Assembly: GCA_037893245.1 (NCBI GenBank)
Contig: JBAIAA010000009.1
Coordinates: 186,001 to 250,000, forward strand
From: Crossaster papposus
Lineage: Eukaryota > Echinodermata > Asteroidea > Velatida > Solasteridae
Direction: 5' to 3'
Length of the DNA stretch: 64,000 nt
Of the stretch, positions 12,001-24,031 are shown piece after piece. The position numbers and the translations under genes were made by a program. Below the pieces are notes generated by a model, which was not told the origin of the DNA, ran no database searches, and was given only the letters and a program-made list of their open reading frames with translations. The stretch's first letter is position 1, and each line of letters starts with the position of its first letter.

Positions 12001-13076
12001 GTTGACCGAGGGAGGAACAAATAACACGAAAAACATAACCAAACGGCTCTTTTCAGAGCCAACACAATTTAAAAAAAAGAGATGTGACTGTCTGATCTGT
12101 GTTACTAATTTAGTCAATATTCGTAGGTGGTAAAATCGTTCGGGTAGTGTTCCCGTCTTTACATTCTCCCTGACCTTAAAAGGAGAAATGAAGATCAACA
12201 TTAACCTTCTGTTCTCGTCGCCTTTGAAAACAAATATGTGACTTGAAAAGGCATGACGGGGAAAAGTATTTCTGTAGTATTTGGAGTTCTATTGTTTTAC
12301 ACCGTAGTAAAGACCGATTCGTTAGTTTTGCAATGATACCAAAAGTATTTATTTACATCATTTAATTAACATGATATATACAACATTGCAGGGCTGACAG
12401 TGCGCCGCCCAACCTAAGCGATCGAATTTTTAAAACCAACGAATAGCTTTGACCAAAACAATTATACGCGTGCCCGCCAACAACGAAATTGACAAATGGG
12501 GGTCATTGTTAATTTAGCCTCAGTAAGTCACGTAGGAATTTGCAATGGCGAAACAGCCTTTTGTTATTCAGCACCTGTGCGCGCAGTGGTTTTTGTTCAT
12601 TCAGTCTCCATTACGAGAAGTAGTGGTTTCTTGTTTGATGTATGTTTAATATATGTGTTTGTCGTATCTCTGTGCAGACAAATCCGTGACAGTTTTCAAT
12701 GTGGTTTATGAGGGACGATCTGCGGCCAGCGTGGAGGCAGGTCAATCGGTAGGCAACAGGGACACACCGTCGGGATAACAGAAATCGTCTGAGAAAGCAG
12801 GTAAGGTTTTTGGGTGCTTTGGGTTTTTGCTGTTATGATTTCATCGCTTAGATTGAAGACAGACAGACAGACAGACCTCGTTCAAAAAATGTATCCCTGT
12901 CTTCACGAATCCAAAAATGGATGCGGTGCACTCAACCGTACAGTAAGTGTGTCGCGCGTGATTGGCTACTTGGCGTGCTTCGGCCAATCCACCGGAACGC
13001 TATAACTAGTGCTGTCACCCCCCTCGTACGGCACTTTCACTGCAGATCGCAATCTACTGTCACCAATTACTTCAAG

Positions 13077-13454
13077 ATGACTGGACGAGGAAAGAGCGGA
13101 AAAGCAAGAAGCAAGGCCAGGAGCAGGTCCTCAAGGGCGGGACTGCAGTTCCCCGTGGGTCGCGTTCATCGATTTTTGCGAAGGGGCAACTACGCTGAGC
13201 GGGTTGGAGCCGGTGCACCGGTCTACCTGGCAGCCGTGATGGAATACCTGACCGCGGAGATCCTGGAGCTGGCCGGTAACGCAGCACGAGACAATAAGAA
13301 GACGAGAATTAACCCTCGACATCTGCAGCTTGCTATACGCAACGACGAAGAGCTTAACAAGTTGATGAGTGGGGTTACCATCGCGCAAGGCGGTGTGCTT
13401 CCCAACATCCAGCAAGTACTTCTGCCCAAAAAGGCCGCCAAAGTATCAAAGTAA
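13077..13454 (+). CDS. H2A: Histone H2A, copy 3
   Basis: Protein identical to the copy at 579. Stem-loop at 13500-13515; TATA-like box at 13000-13007. Confidence 0.98.
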   Translation: MTGRGKSGKARSKARSRSSRAGLQFPVGRVHRFLRRGNYAERVGAGAPVYLAAVMEYLTAEILELAGNAARDNKKTRINPRHLQLAIRNDEELNKLMSGVTIAQGGVLPNIQQVLLPKKAAKVSK

Positions 13455-14954
13455 TAGGCCTACAAACAAATTACTTTGCCTCCACAAACAAAACCAAAAG
13501 GCTCTTTTCAGGGCCACCACATAGTTACAAGAGAGAAACGCCGCTGTCTGTCTGTTCTTCATTTTTAAATAAAGTTTTAAAAGAGACAAATTTAGATAAT
13601 ACATGTGTAGATTTTAACTTTCACAGCCAAAGGCCCGCTGAGTTTGTTCAATGGCTTCGTTTATTTTTTAAAGAATCGCCTTCCCTTTTCCTGCTTATAA
13701 AAATATTAAGAAAGTGTTTTTTGTCATCCGGGCGCGCGTGCGTTTTAACTTGTATCCCGGCGACCTTCATATAAAAACTAGTTCATTAAATATGCAACGC
13801 GCGCACTGTGACTTCAACAAAGCAAAAATAAATACGCGCTGTGTCTGTACTCTATAATTATATACATGTACTACGCGTACTGTACAGTACATGCATGTTC
13901 AGTTTGTAAAAGTACGTGAATGATATTATACCCGCGACCCAGCACATCAAAATCAAGAATAAGTCGGAAAAAGACTTTCGGAGATATAAATATAATAAGA
14001 TTGCAAATTCAATAAGCTTTTTAATGACATCCATCACAAGCCTTTAGCTCGGAAATTATTGGTTACGAGTTACAGACTGGGGATGGCTATCAATAGAAAG
14101 CCTATGGAATTTCAAATGTTACTATGTACATATCGTGAATTGTCATTTCCCGCTTATTATTGATTTTGATATCCTGGGTCACATTTTCATAGATTTAACA
14201 AAAACATTGGAAATGTGGTGAGTTGACACTTCGCGTGTGGTCTATTAGCTTTGTTTTCGTGTTCTGTCTTACCTGGGCCCAATTTCATAACAAATGTAAG
14301 CACAACAATTTGCTTAGCATGAAACATTTTCCTTGGCCAAACTGAAGATTTCCGAACACGTTTTATTGACGGTCGTGAATTCTCGTTAACGTTCGCGACT
14401 ACAATTTCGACGTCTGGGTGTACACAATTAAATGGTCAGGCCATAGAACCAGACTATTTTCACCGCCCACAAAGTGGGACATTTAGGTTCTGCTTAAAAA
14501 CAAATAAACCGGCCTGAACGGTAAACGATCGAGGCGCGGTTGTGCCGAAGGGCGCCATCTATCGGCACGCTCGTACCGGCAGGTCTGTGTGTATTTACAG
14601 CGGCGAGGCGCAGTGCAGCATGGCGATAATTTTGATACCAGTCGCATTTTTCCAGATTTTCAAGTGACTTTTGGTTAAAAAAAATGAATTTGTAAAAGAA
14701 TATTGTCGATGTGTATGAAAATGTGTTATGAAAACCCCCCAAGCTCATGAATATTGATGTAAATTAACGTGCCAAAAGTTGGTAATTTCTATAAACGGGT
14801 TTGCGTCGGGCTCTGTGAGAAGTCCTTTTCTTGACCCGAAATACACAAATTAGAAAAGTTAAAATAAGAATATTATTCGGATGAGAACAATGGGCGGGGG
14901 AATCAATTTGCATGCATAATTCCAGAGCGCCCTATTGGTTCAATGTCAATCGTT

Positions 14955-15143
14955 ATCGCTTCTCGGCCTTTTGGCTAAGATCATGTGTAGTATCTGTTCT
15001 TTTCAGCTTAATATCTGAAACGCTGTTCATCGAACAGCCAGTATATTAATCTGATTTTTGGATTTGGGCCGTGGAATAGAGGCTTGCCTCGTCCCGGCCA
15101 TGGGTTGGCCCGGTATAGCAGTACATCCGGGATTCGGCCCACT
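14955..15143 (+). ncRNA. U2: U2 snRNA, copy 3 (intact)
   Basis: Uninterrupted; GTAGTA at 14987-14992. It is the last intact U2 before three consecutive interrupted loci. Confidence 0.95.
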
Positions 15144-15881
15144 CCCCTCGGGGAACATCAATTAATACAAAAACAGGTCTCGTCTATTATGTGTATTCCT
15201 ATGTCGCCTCACTTTTACAAGTTCTTTCTTCGCTTTACTTCGTGGCTTTCTTATATTTGAACATTTCAATTTGTCTCAATTAAATAATTGTATGAAGACC
15301 GATCTCTTTGTTTTAGGTTGATTTCTGAAGAAAGGGAAAAACAACAACAACAAAAACAAACAAACAAACAAACAAACAAACAAACAGATCCTCTGCGACT
15401 GGTTGTATTTTTTTTTGGCGAAGATGTATTAGATTTCTTTATCTTTTCCATATTTTTAGAAATTCATATGATTTCATATAAATGTAGACTTTAAATGTTC
15501 TTTTTGTTTTTGGTCTTGTTTGTTTGAATTCCATTTTTGTTCTAAATACTGTATAGGTAATAATGCAGGGCCCTTTTTTATAGCTTTTTTTTTTGTAAGT
15601 GATAAAACCTCAAATACAATAAATAACAGTGCTTTTAACAGTTCAGTTTTTATGTTTGTATTTTAATGTTGCGATTATTCGTTTGCTTGCTTTCCTCTCT
15701 CTCTCTCTCTCGTTGACTGTTTATTTCTCCTCTCGTGTCGTTATTTCGGGAGGGAAACCTCTGCCACGATTTGTTGCTAGAGGGCGCCCTGACTTTCGTT
15801 TGCCTGGCGTGCTCCTATCGCGTCCGCGCATAGCAGTGATATATAATACACTGCCTCGCCCATTCAATCGATCTAGTCTAG

Positions 15882-16229
<348 letters not shown>

Positions 16230-16716
16230 ATAGATGCATGATACATGCCATTTTCAAACCAAACGGCTCTTTTCAGAGCCACCACGATTTCACAAAAAGA
16301 GATTGATTCCAGGTTTTAATTTGTGTGTACTCTGTTATTATTTGGGCATTGTCTCGCGGGATTCAGTGTGGATTTTCCTCCCTGTGTCTATTAGTATTAA
16401 GGTTTTTTTCTTTTCGTTTATTGCCCGTAATTATTCCCGGGATGTCTTTATCGAAGACACGGCCCATTTGTTTATTTTGGTAGCTGGGGAAAATTAATTT
16501 GCTTGCAAAGTATCATGTACTCGTAGGTAATATTGACCGTATTGTTTCGGAGGGTAAATCAGTTGTGATCAGTGAAGCGTCCCGGCATGGTGTCCGAATT
16601 ATCCAATCGGAAGACTGCCCATTGTTATACTTCAGCCCCAGGATGCTATTCTCTAGTCTTAAGAGACGGCCTGTTCGTTGATTTGGCATTCACTTCTTAT
16701 CTACTCTCCATTCTGA

Positions 16717-17145
<429 letters not shown>

Positions 17146-17880
17146 GTCACAGCTGCGTGCGCAAAACTAACCGAACGGCCCTTTTCAGGGCCAATATTTT
17201 TTTCAAAGAGAGATTCATTCCAATCGCGTTTTCTGTAGAGTTTTGGAAAGTTAAGTTTGGTTACTATAGGTAAATACGAATTTTAACTGGCCAGAGCTCC
17301 GGAGAACGGATTAATAAAATTAATCGGATTAGTCTCTTTCCATTTTGTTCGTTTGTCTGTCTGTCTCTTATTTTTTGTTGTCCCCCCACCCCCCCAAAAT
17401 AAAAATAAAAAATTATTTTACTTTTAATACGGTAAAAAAGAAGAAGAGTAATTGCCTGGCCATGTACACAATTGTTTATGCAGTCATTTTGTGTCATATT
17501 TTCGAAAACGGGAACTCTTCGTTACATTGGATGATACGCAAGTTTACCCGGCGTTTGGGGAAAAATAAATAATGAGTGAAACCACACCGGATTGTTGGCC
17601 TCTACCGAATATAATAAAAAAGTGGATATTCTAAATTATTGTTTGTAATTGTTTGTTTCTTGGAGTTTTCATTCGGATTCGGAAGGATAGCTTTTGCCCT
17701 CTGTGCGTGTGGCAAGCGCCAATGCATGTCACTTTGCACGCGTACATAATTCTTCACGCTTGGGTGATTGTGTGGACAATGCGTGTATGCCCAGAATCCT
17801 AGCGGGTACCATAAAAGTCGTCCCGGCATGCTTGACCTTCCATTCGATCGCACGATCACATACACTCATCTTCTCCAATC

Positions 17881-18249
17881 ATGGCTCCTAAAGTTAGCGG
17901 AAAAGGCCAGAAGAAGGCCGGCAACACCAAGGCTCCGGTCAGCACGAACAAGAAGAGGCGTCGGCGTCGCAAGGAGAGCTACGGCATCTACATCTACAAA
18001 GTCATGAAACAGGTGCACCCCGACACAGGAATCTCCAGCAAGGCAATGAGCATCATGAACAGCTTTGTCAACGACGTGTTTGAGCGCATCGCCGGCGAAT
18101 CTTCCCGCCTTGCCCACTACAACAAGAAGTCGACCATCTCAAGTCGTGAAGTGCAGACTGCAGTACGCCTAATCCTCCCGGGAGAGCTTGCCAAGCATGC
18201 AGTCAGCGAAGGAACCAAGGCCGTCACCAAGTATACGACTTCAAAATAG
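17881..18249 (+). CDS. H2B: Histone H2B, copy 3
   Basis: Same protein as at 5383. TATA box at 17811-17817, stem-loop at 18294-18309. Its upstream spacer has the unit-specific C at 17350. Confidence 0.98.
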   Translation: MAPKVSGKGQKKAGNTKAPVSTNKKRRRRRKESYGIYIYKVMKQVHPDTGISSKAMSIMNSFVNDVFERIAGESSRLAHYNKKSTISSREVQTAVRLILPGELAKHAVSEGTKAVTKYTTSK

Positions 18250-19325
18250 GTTGACCGAGGGAGGAACAAATAACACGAAAAACATAACCAAACGGCTCTT
18301 TTCAGAGCCAACACAATTTAAAAAAAAGAGATGTGACTGTCTGATCTGTGTTACTAATTTAGTCAATATTCGTAGGTGGTAAAATCGTTCGGGTAGTGTT
18401 CCCGTCTTTACATTCTCCCTGACCTTAAAAGGAGAAATGAAGATCAACATTAACCTTCTGTTCTCGTCGCCTTTGAAAACAAATATGTGACTTGAAAAGG
18501 CATGACGGGGAAAAGTATTTCTGTAGTATTTGGAGTTCTATTGTTTTACACCGTAGTAAAGACCGATTCGTTAGTTTTGCAATGATACCAAAAGTATTTA
18601 TTTACATCATTTAATTAACATGATATATACAACATTGCAGGGCTGACAGTGCGCCGCCCAACCTAAGCGATCGAATTTTTAAAACCAACGAATAGCTTTG
18701 ACCAAAACAATTATACGCGTGCCCGCCAACAACGAAATTGACAAATGGGGGTCATTGTTAATTTAGCCTCAGTAAGTCACGTAGGAATTTGCAATGGCGA
18801 AACAGCCTTTTGTTATTCAGCACCTGTGCGCGCAGTGGTTTTTGTTCATTCAGTCTCCATTACGAGAAGTAGTGGTTTCTTGTTTGATGTATGTTTAATA
18901 TATGTGTTTGTCGTATCTCTGTGCAGACAAATCCGTGACAGTTTTCAATGTGGTTTATGAGGGACGATCTGCGGCCAGCGTGGAGGCAGGTCAATCGGTA
19001 GGCAACAGGGACACACCGTCGGGATAACAGAAATCGTCTGAGAAAGCAGGTAAGGTTTTTGGGTGCTTTGGGTTTTTGCTGTTATGATTTCATCGCTTAG
19101 ATTGAAGACAGACAGACAGACAGACCTCGTTCAAAAAATGTATCCCTGTCTTCACGAATCCAAAAATGGATGCGGTGCACTCAACCGTACAGTAAGTGTG
19201 TCGCGCGTGATTGGCTACTTGGCGTGCTTCGGCCAATCCACCGGAACGCTATAACTAGTGCTGTCACCCCCCTCGTACGGCACTTTCACTGCAGATCGCA
19301 ATCTACTGTCACCAATTACTTCAAG

Positions 19326-19703
19326 ATGACTGGACGAGGAAAGAGCGGAAAAGCAAGAAGCAAGGCCAGGAGCAGGTCCTCAAGGGCGGGACTGCAGTTC
19401 CCCGTGGGTCGCGTTCATCGATTTTTGCGAAGGGGCAACTACGCTGAGCGGGTTGGAGCCGGTGCACCGGTCTACCTGGCAGCCGTGATGGAATACCTGA
19501 CCGCGGAGATCCTGGAGCTGGCCGGTAACGCAGCACGAGACAATAAGAAGACGAGAATTAACCCTCGACATCTGCAGCTTGCTATACGCAACGACGAAGA
19601 GCTTAACAAGTTGATGAGTGGGGTTACCATCGCGCAAGGCGGTGTGCTTCCCAACATCCAGCAAGTACTTCTGCCCAAAAAGGCCGCCAAAGTATCAAAG
19701 TAA
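19326..19703 (+). CDS. H2A: Histone H2A, copy 4
   Basis: Protein identical to the copy at 579. Stem-loop at 19749-19764. The next gene downstream is the doubly interrupted U2 locus. Confidence 0.98.
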   Translation: MTGRGKSGKARSKARSRSSRAGLQFPVGRVHRFLRRGNYAERVGAGAPVYLAAVMEYLTAEILELAGNAARDNKKTRINPRHLQLAIRNDEELNKLMSGVTIAQGGVLPNIQQVLLPKKAAKVSK

Positions 19704-21843
19704 TAGGCCTACAAACAAATTACTTTGCCTCCACAAACAAAACCAAAAGGCTCTTTTCAGGGCCACCACATAGTTACAAGAGAGAAACGCCGCTGTCTGT
19801 CTGTTCTTCATTTTTAAATAAAGTTTTAAAAGAGACAAATTTAGATAATACATGTGTAGATTTTAACTTTCACAGCCAAAGGCCCGCTGAGTTTGTTCAA
19901 TGGCTTCGTTTATTTTTTAAAGAATCGCCTTCCCTTTTCCTGCTTATAAAAATATTAAGAAAGTGTTTTTTGTCATCCGGGCGCGCGTGCGTTTTAACTT
20001 GTATCCCGGCGACCTTCATATAAAAACTAGTTCATTAAATATGCAACGCGCGCACTGTGACTTCAACAAAGCAAAAATAAATACGCGCTGTGTCTGTACT
20101 CTATAATTATATACATGTACTACGCGTACTGTACAGTACATGCATGTTCAGTTTGTAAAAGTACGTGAATGATATTATACCCGCGACCCAGCACATCAAA
20201 ATCAAGAATAAGTCGGAAAAAGACTTTCGGAGATATAAATATAATAAGATTGCAAATTCAATAAGCTTTTTAATGACATCCATCACAAGCCTTTAGCTCG
20301 GAAATTATTGGTTACGAGTTACAGACTGGGGATGGCTATCAATAGAAAGCCTATGGAATTTCAAATGTTACTATGTACATATCGTGAATTGTCATTTCCC
20401 GCTTATTATTGATTTTGATATCCTGGGTCACATTTTCATAGATTTAACAAAAACATTGGAAATGTGGTGAGTTGACACTTCGCGTGTGGTCTATTAGCTT
20501 TGTTTTCGTGTTCTGTCTTACCTGGGCCCAATTTCATAACAAATGTAAGCACAACAATTTGCTTAGCATGAAACATTTTCCTTGGCCAAACTGAAGATTT
20601 CCGAACACGTTTTATTGACGGTCGTGAATTCTCGTTAACGTTCGCGACTACAATTTCGACGTCTGGGTGTACACAATTAAATGGTCAGGCCATAGAACCA
20701 GACTATTTTCACCGCCCACAAAGTGGGACATTTAGGTTCTGCTTAAAAACAAATAAACCGGCCTGAACGGTAAACGATCGAGGCGCGGTTGTGCCGAAGG
20801 GCGCCATCTATCGGCACGCTCGTACCGGCAGGTCTGTGTGTATTTACAGCGGCGAGGCGCAGTGCAGCATGGCGATAATTTTGATACCAGTCGCATTTTT
20901 CCAGATTTTCAAGTGACTTTTGGTTAAAAAAAATGAATTTGTAAAAGAATATTGTCGATGTGTATGAAAATGTGTTATGAAAACCCCCCAAGCTCATGAA
21001 TATTGATGTAAATTAACGTGCCAAAAGTTGGTAATTTCTATAAACGGGTTTGCGTCGGGCTCTGTGAGAAGTCCTTTTCTTGACCCGAAATACACAAATT
21101 AGAAAAGTTAAAATAAGAATATTATTCGGATGAGAACAATGGGCGGGGGAATCAATTTGCATGCATAATTCCAGAGCGCCCTATTGGTTCAATGTCAATC
21201 GTTATCGCTTCTCGGCCTTTTGGCTAAGATCATGTGTATTTTTTTTGCTCCCGTGATCTTGAGGCGTAGTCAAGTTTTGTCGTACTAAACTGATATTTTT
21301 TGTATATCAGTTTATTCCGTTTGTTTTATAGACCAGGTTGGTCTTATTTTCGCCAAATTTCTCAGTATTTTTGGTTGTTGTTTTGGAGGTTTTTAGTTTT
21401 GTTTTTTGGTCGCTGGCTGTATACGCAGTGCGGTATCAGCCAGCGCCATTCGTTTACGTGCAGCCTTTGTTCCCCCCGTGTAAGTCCACGGGCCCATAGG
21501 TTTGCACGCGTTTCTTTGTCCGTCCCGTACAGTGTACGGCTTTTCCTTTGTTGTGCATTTACCCGTGGCGCTTACATAACACCAGTTGTGTGTGTGTAGT
21601 GCTACGGGTTTATCTATTTCTTTGTGTGCGTGGAGACAATAAGTCTTGCCTTCACGCCACTTTTTGTACATATATACTAGTGTCGTACATGTATGTACTG
21701 CGCTTGTATTTTTAATACATAGCGCTTATACATATATTGCTTTCTAGTTTAGCTGGACTAGGCAGTTGCTAGTCCAGCCTTTTTGTTTTAATACCCAGGA
21801 GGTTTTTTCCTTTCTTGGTATTTTGTTTGTGTTTATTTCCAGC

Positions 21844-23472
21844 ATGTCTGGAAATAATACTTCTAGTGCTAGGCGTCCCCGCGCTTTCGAACTTAGTTTC
21901 GATGGCAAGGAGACGCCTAGCGATGTCTTTAAGGTTCTCCGGGGGGTTGGGATTGTCCCGTCCACCCATCTGGAGGCCTTACAACCCCTTTCCGGCGGCC
22001 GGTTTGACCTCACGTTCAAATCGGCCGTCTTTGCTCGTCGTTTCGAGCTTGATCTGGACCAGCTTCCTGGGTGTCGAGTGACATCATTCGACCTGAAGCT
22101 GGTCTCAGTATATTATGTGGAGATGGATCTAGACGACAATGTCGTCAGATCCATTCTCTCTCAGTACGGCAGGGTCCATAAGGGTAGGTTTCTGACCTAC
22201 CCCGAGGAGCCTGCCGTATTTACTGGCACCCGGCAATACTTAATGTCGGGTGTCAGATCCATTCCCTCGGTTCTCCGCATCGGGAATCGCAATGCCTGGG
22301 TTGGCCACTCTGGTCAGACCCGGACTTGCGCCCGGTGCGGAAGCCCTGGCCACTCTGCAAGCAAATGTATCACCGTAAGGTGTTACAAATGCTTGCAGTT
22401 GGGTCATCCCTCCGGGGAGTGCCCCAACAAAGTGATGTGCACTTTCTGCGGGGACGAGGGGCACAGTTTTAAACTGTGCCCGAAGTCCTTCGCAAAGAGG
22501 GTGCGACCCACCAAACGGTGGGCAGATGTGGTGGTGCAGGGGAAATCTGCCCCTGCACAACATAAGGGGGAGGCTTCTCCGCCTCTTGAGGCGCCCACAC
22601 TTGTGGGCGCCGAGAAGGCGGTGAGCCCTTCCTCTTCTTCTAGCTCCGGGCCCGGTCTGTCGGGCTCGGAGACTGTAACGGTGTCCGATACCAATGTGGT
22701 ATCGGACTTCGAACTGCCTCGAGCACCGTGTATTCGGTGCTCGAAGGATGCCGGTCCTCTACGATCCGCGGAAGGGTGGCTTTGTTTCCACTGCAAACGC
22801 CGGATCGTGAGGACCGTTAAGTTCAACTTTGTCGGTTGCGACGGCTGCATGGGAGACGACGCGGAAATCGTTGTCTCTTGTGACACCGTTGGGTGTCAGG
22901 CCGCCGCGATCGATAGAGTTGTTCCTGCTGTCCCTGTATCAAAGAAGGGGAAGGCGAAGAAGAAGAAGAAGAGGTCGCGAGACCCTTCTTCTGACTCGGA
23001 TGCCCCCTCTTCCAAAATACAGGGAACTAACCTCTCGGACTCTCCGGAGTCGGAGATGGTGGTAGACGAGCCGATTGGCTCGTCTAAAGCCCCTATACCG
23101 GAGACCTCTGGTGAGCCTCTCCGGGGTGCCTCGTTTTACCTGGCCCGTCAGGCCCAGGACAAACTTGGTGGTCTAGTTGTCCCTGCTGGAGGATCGACGA
23201 CAACCTGCAATTTTGCGGGTTGCGGTGTCGATTTCCCGGGCTGGGAGCAAATTGTCGGTCACCGGCAGCAAGCCCACGGTTGTGAGACGTGGATTACGTG
23301 TCCGGTGTGTGTATTCAAGGCCGGCACGTCATTGATGTGGTTGAGCCATCTTGCCCGGGATCATACCCAGTATGTCCTGGACGTAGATGTGGCCGACCTT
23401 CAATCGTCGGTTAAAGTCGACGGATGTAGTTGGGTCCATCCAAAATGTGCTGGGCCCTTTTCAAGTACGTAG
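21844..23472 (+). CDS. ORF1/gag-like zinc-knuckle protein of element A1
   Basis: 542 aa from the ATG at 21844; an upstream in-frame ATG (21766) is not conserved in position among copies, while the MSGNNTSSARR start is. Residues 1-160 are an unassigned domain, RRM-like in character. Three CCHC knuckles follow: C162-C175, C180-C193, C199-C212 (each C-X2-C-X4-H-X4-C). An eight-Cys cluster lies at C296, C299, C314, C317, C332, C335, C346, C351; a Lys run near 368-377 may be a nuclear signal. The protein ends with two C2H2 fingers: C455/C460/H473/H478 and C486/C489/H502/H507. CCHC knuckles indicate RNA binding, as in ORF1p of L1/Tx1 elements; the C-terminal C2H2 pair could bind DNA. No RT or endonuclease domain. 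The open frame is intact. The ATG sits in the loop of a perfect hairpin. Confidence 0.85.
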   Translation: MSGNNTSSARRPRAFELSFDGKETPSDVFKVLRGVGIVPSTHLEALQPLSGGRFDLTFKSAVFARRFELDLDQLPGCRVTSFDLKLVSVYYVEMDLDDNVVRSILSQYGRVHKGRFLTYPEEPAVFTGTRQYLMSGVRSIPSVLRIGNRNAWVGHSGQTRTCARCGSPGHSASKCITVRCYKCLQLGHPSGECPNKVMCTFCGDEGHSFKLCPKSFAKRVRPTKRWADVVVQGKSAPAQHKGEASPPLEAPTLVGAEKAVSPSSSSSSGPGLSGSETVTVSDTNVVSDFELPRAPCIRCSKDAGPLRSAEGWLCFHCKRRIVRTVKFNFVGCDGCMGDDAEIVVSCDTVGCQAAAIDRVVPAVPVSKKGKAKKKKKRSRDPSSDSDAPSSKIQGTNLSDSPESEMVVDEPIGSSKAPIPETSGEPLRGASFYLARQAQDKLGGLVVPAGGSTTTCNFAGCGVDFPGWEQIVGHRQQAHGCETWITCPVCVFKAGTSLMWLSHLARDHTQYVLDVDVADLQSSVKVDGCSWVHPKCAGPFSST

Positions 23473-23547
23473 AGACTTTGTCTCTGGAGGGTCGGGCTGC
23501 GAAGCCCGCACCCGCACGCGTATATTCTTGTTTGTTTTTCTTTTGTC

Positions 23548-23607
23548 CAGAGAGTTAGGGTCGTACCCTACCATGGTGATGCGTGGGTAGCGTGGCTACA
23601 CTCTCTG
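23548..23607 (+). other. 3' UTR cloverleaf RNA element, A1 copy 1
   Basis: Sixty nt fold with no unpaired joints: outer stem CAGAGAGT/ACTCTCTG (8 bp) encloses three hairpins, TAGGGT-cgt-ACCCTA, CCATG-gtgatg-CGTGG and GTAGC-gtg-GCTAC. Loop sizes (3, 6, 3) do not fit a tRNA. It begins 76 nt after the ORF stop codon. A role in reverse transcriptase recognition is a guess. Confidence 0.75.
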
Positions 23608-23732
23608 TTTGTCCTTTTGATAGGAGTAGTGTCCTCTTTCAATAGGAGTAGCGTATATGACCTTTTAGGTCCATGTTGTTGTTTGTGAAATATTTGTCGT
23701 ATTGAGTGTTGATGGTACATTTCCGTTTCTGT

Positions 23733-23792
23733 CAGACAGTTAGGGTCGTACCCTTCCATGGTAACGCATGGGTAGCGTGGCTACACTGGCTG
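23733..23792 (+). other. 3' UTR cloverleaf RNA element, A1 copy 2
   Basis: Second copy in the same 3' UTR with paired changes that keep the fold: outer stem CAGACAGT/ACTGGCTG (G-C has become C-G; one A-G mismatch arises), and the middle hairpin is CCATG-gtaacg-CATGG (a U-G pair has become U-A). Confidence 0.75.
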
Positions 23793-23898
23793 CATGTCTT
23801 GTTCTTGTTTAGTGTTTGTTTCGTTTTTATAGATGTTAAAAAGGGCAGGGGGGCTCGTAGCCTCACGAACCTAGGTGTAGTGTGACTACCCTGTCCTA

Positions 23899-23922
23899 GG
23901 AGTTCTTCTTTAGGAAGACTCC
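23899..23922 (+). other. 3' terminal hairpin of element A1
   Basis: GGAGT-t-CTTC pairs with GAAG-ACTCC, 17 nt before the end of the element. Elements A2-A4 have an unrelated but equally placed hairpin (GGGGC-atttca-GCCCC), so the structure is kept while the sequence is not. Confidence 0.6.
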
Positions 23923-23942
23923 AAAACCATCAAAAATAAGTA

Positions 23943-23962
23943 TCTGTTCTTTTCAGCTTAAT
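23943..23962 (+). repeat. Target-site duplication of element B, left copy
   Basis: tctgttcttttcagcttaat (20 bp, U2 nt 39-58), perfectly matching 29830-29849. Confidence 0.92.
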
Positions 23963-24031
23963 CGTTATCGTTGATGCCCTACCGGAATACCTGGATATAA
24001 CCTGGATATAACCCTTCCTGATCTGGATATA

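Larger units (their letters stand above)
21239..23939 (+). mobile_element. U2-specific ORF1-only element, copy A1 (2,701 bp)
   Basis: Inserted between U2 nt 35 and 36, inside GUAGUA, in U2-sense orientation, with no certain target duplication (at most 1-2 bp). The 5' end starts tttttttt/gctcccgtgatcttg, where the other copies start gctttttt/gctcccg. Layout: about 600-nt 5' UTR made of successive hairpins, one ORF1/gag-like gene, about 470-nt 3' UTR with two 60-nt cloverleaf elements, and an A-rich end (tcaaaaata). There is no reverse transcriptase or endonuclease. The other three copies share both ends, so it is a defined full-length unit, not a truncation. Affinity to the Tx1/Keno group (known U2-targeting non-LTR elements with CCHC ORF1) is inferred from target and ORF1 type only. 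Confidence 0.85.

Noticed and set aside
22829-23065. Second, overlapping gene inside the element A ORF (arginine-rich +1 frame; also 37582-37899, 46396-46713, 61448-61765)
   Set aside because: It follows from the Lys-codon run read in another frame, and the upstream part differs in length between copies.
23548-23607. tRNA gene in the element A 3' UTR
   Set aside because: It is a cloverleaf, but the loops are 3, 6 and 3 nt, with no anticodon loop and no A or B box.
21239-23939. Element B as the helper that mobilises family A
   Set aside because: The 3' ends are unrelated, the sites differ by about 20 bp and target duplications differ (0-2 against 20 bp); possible but unsupported.
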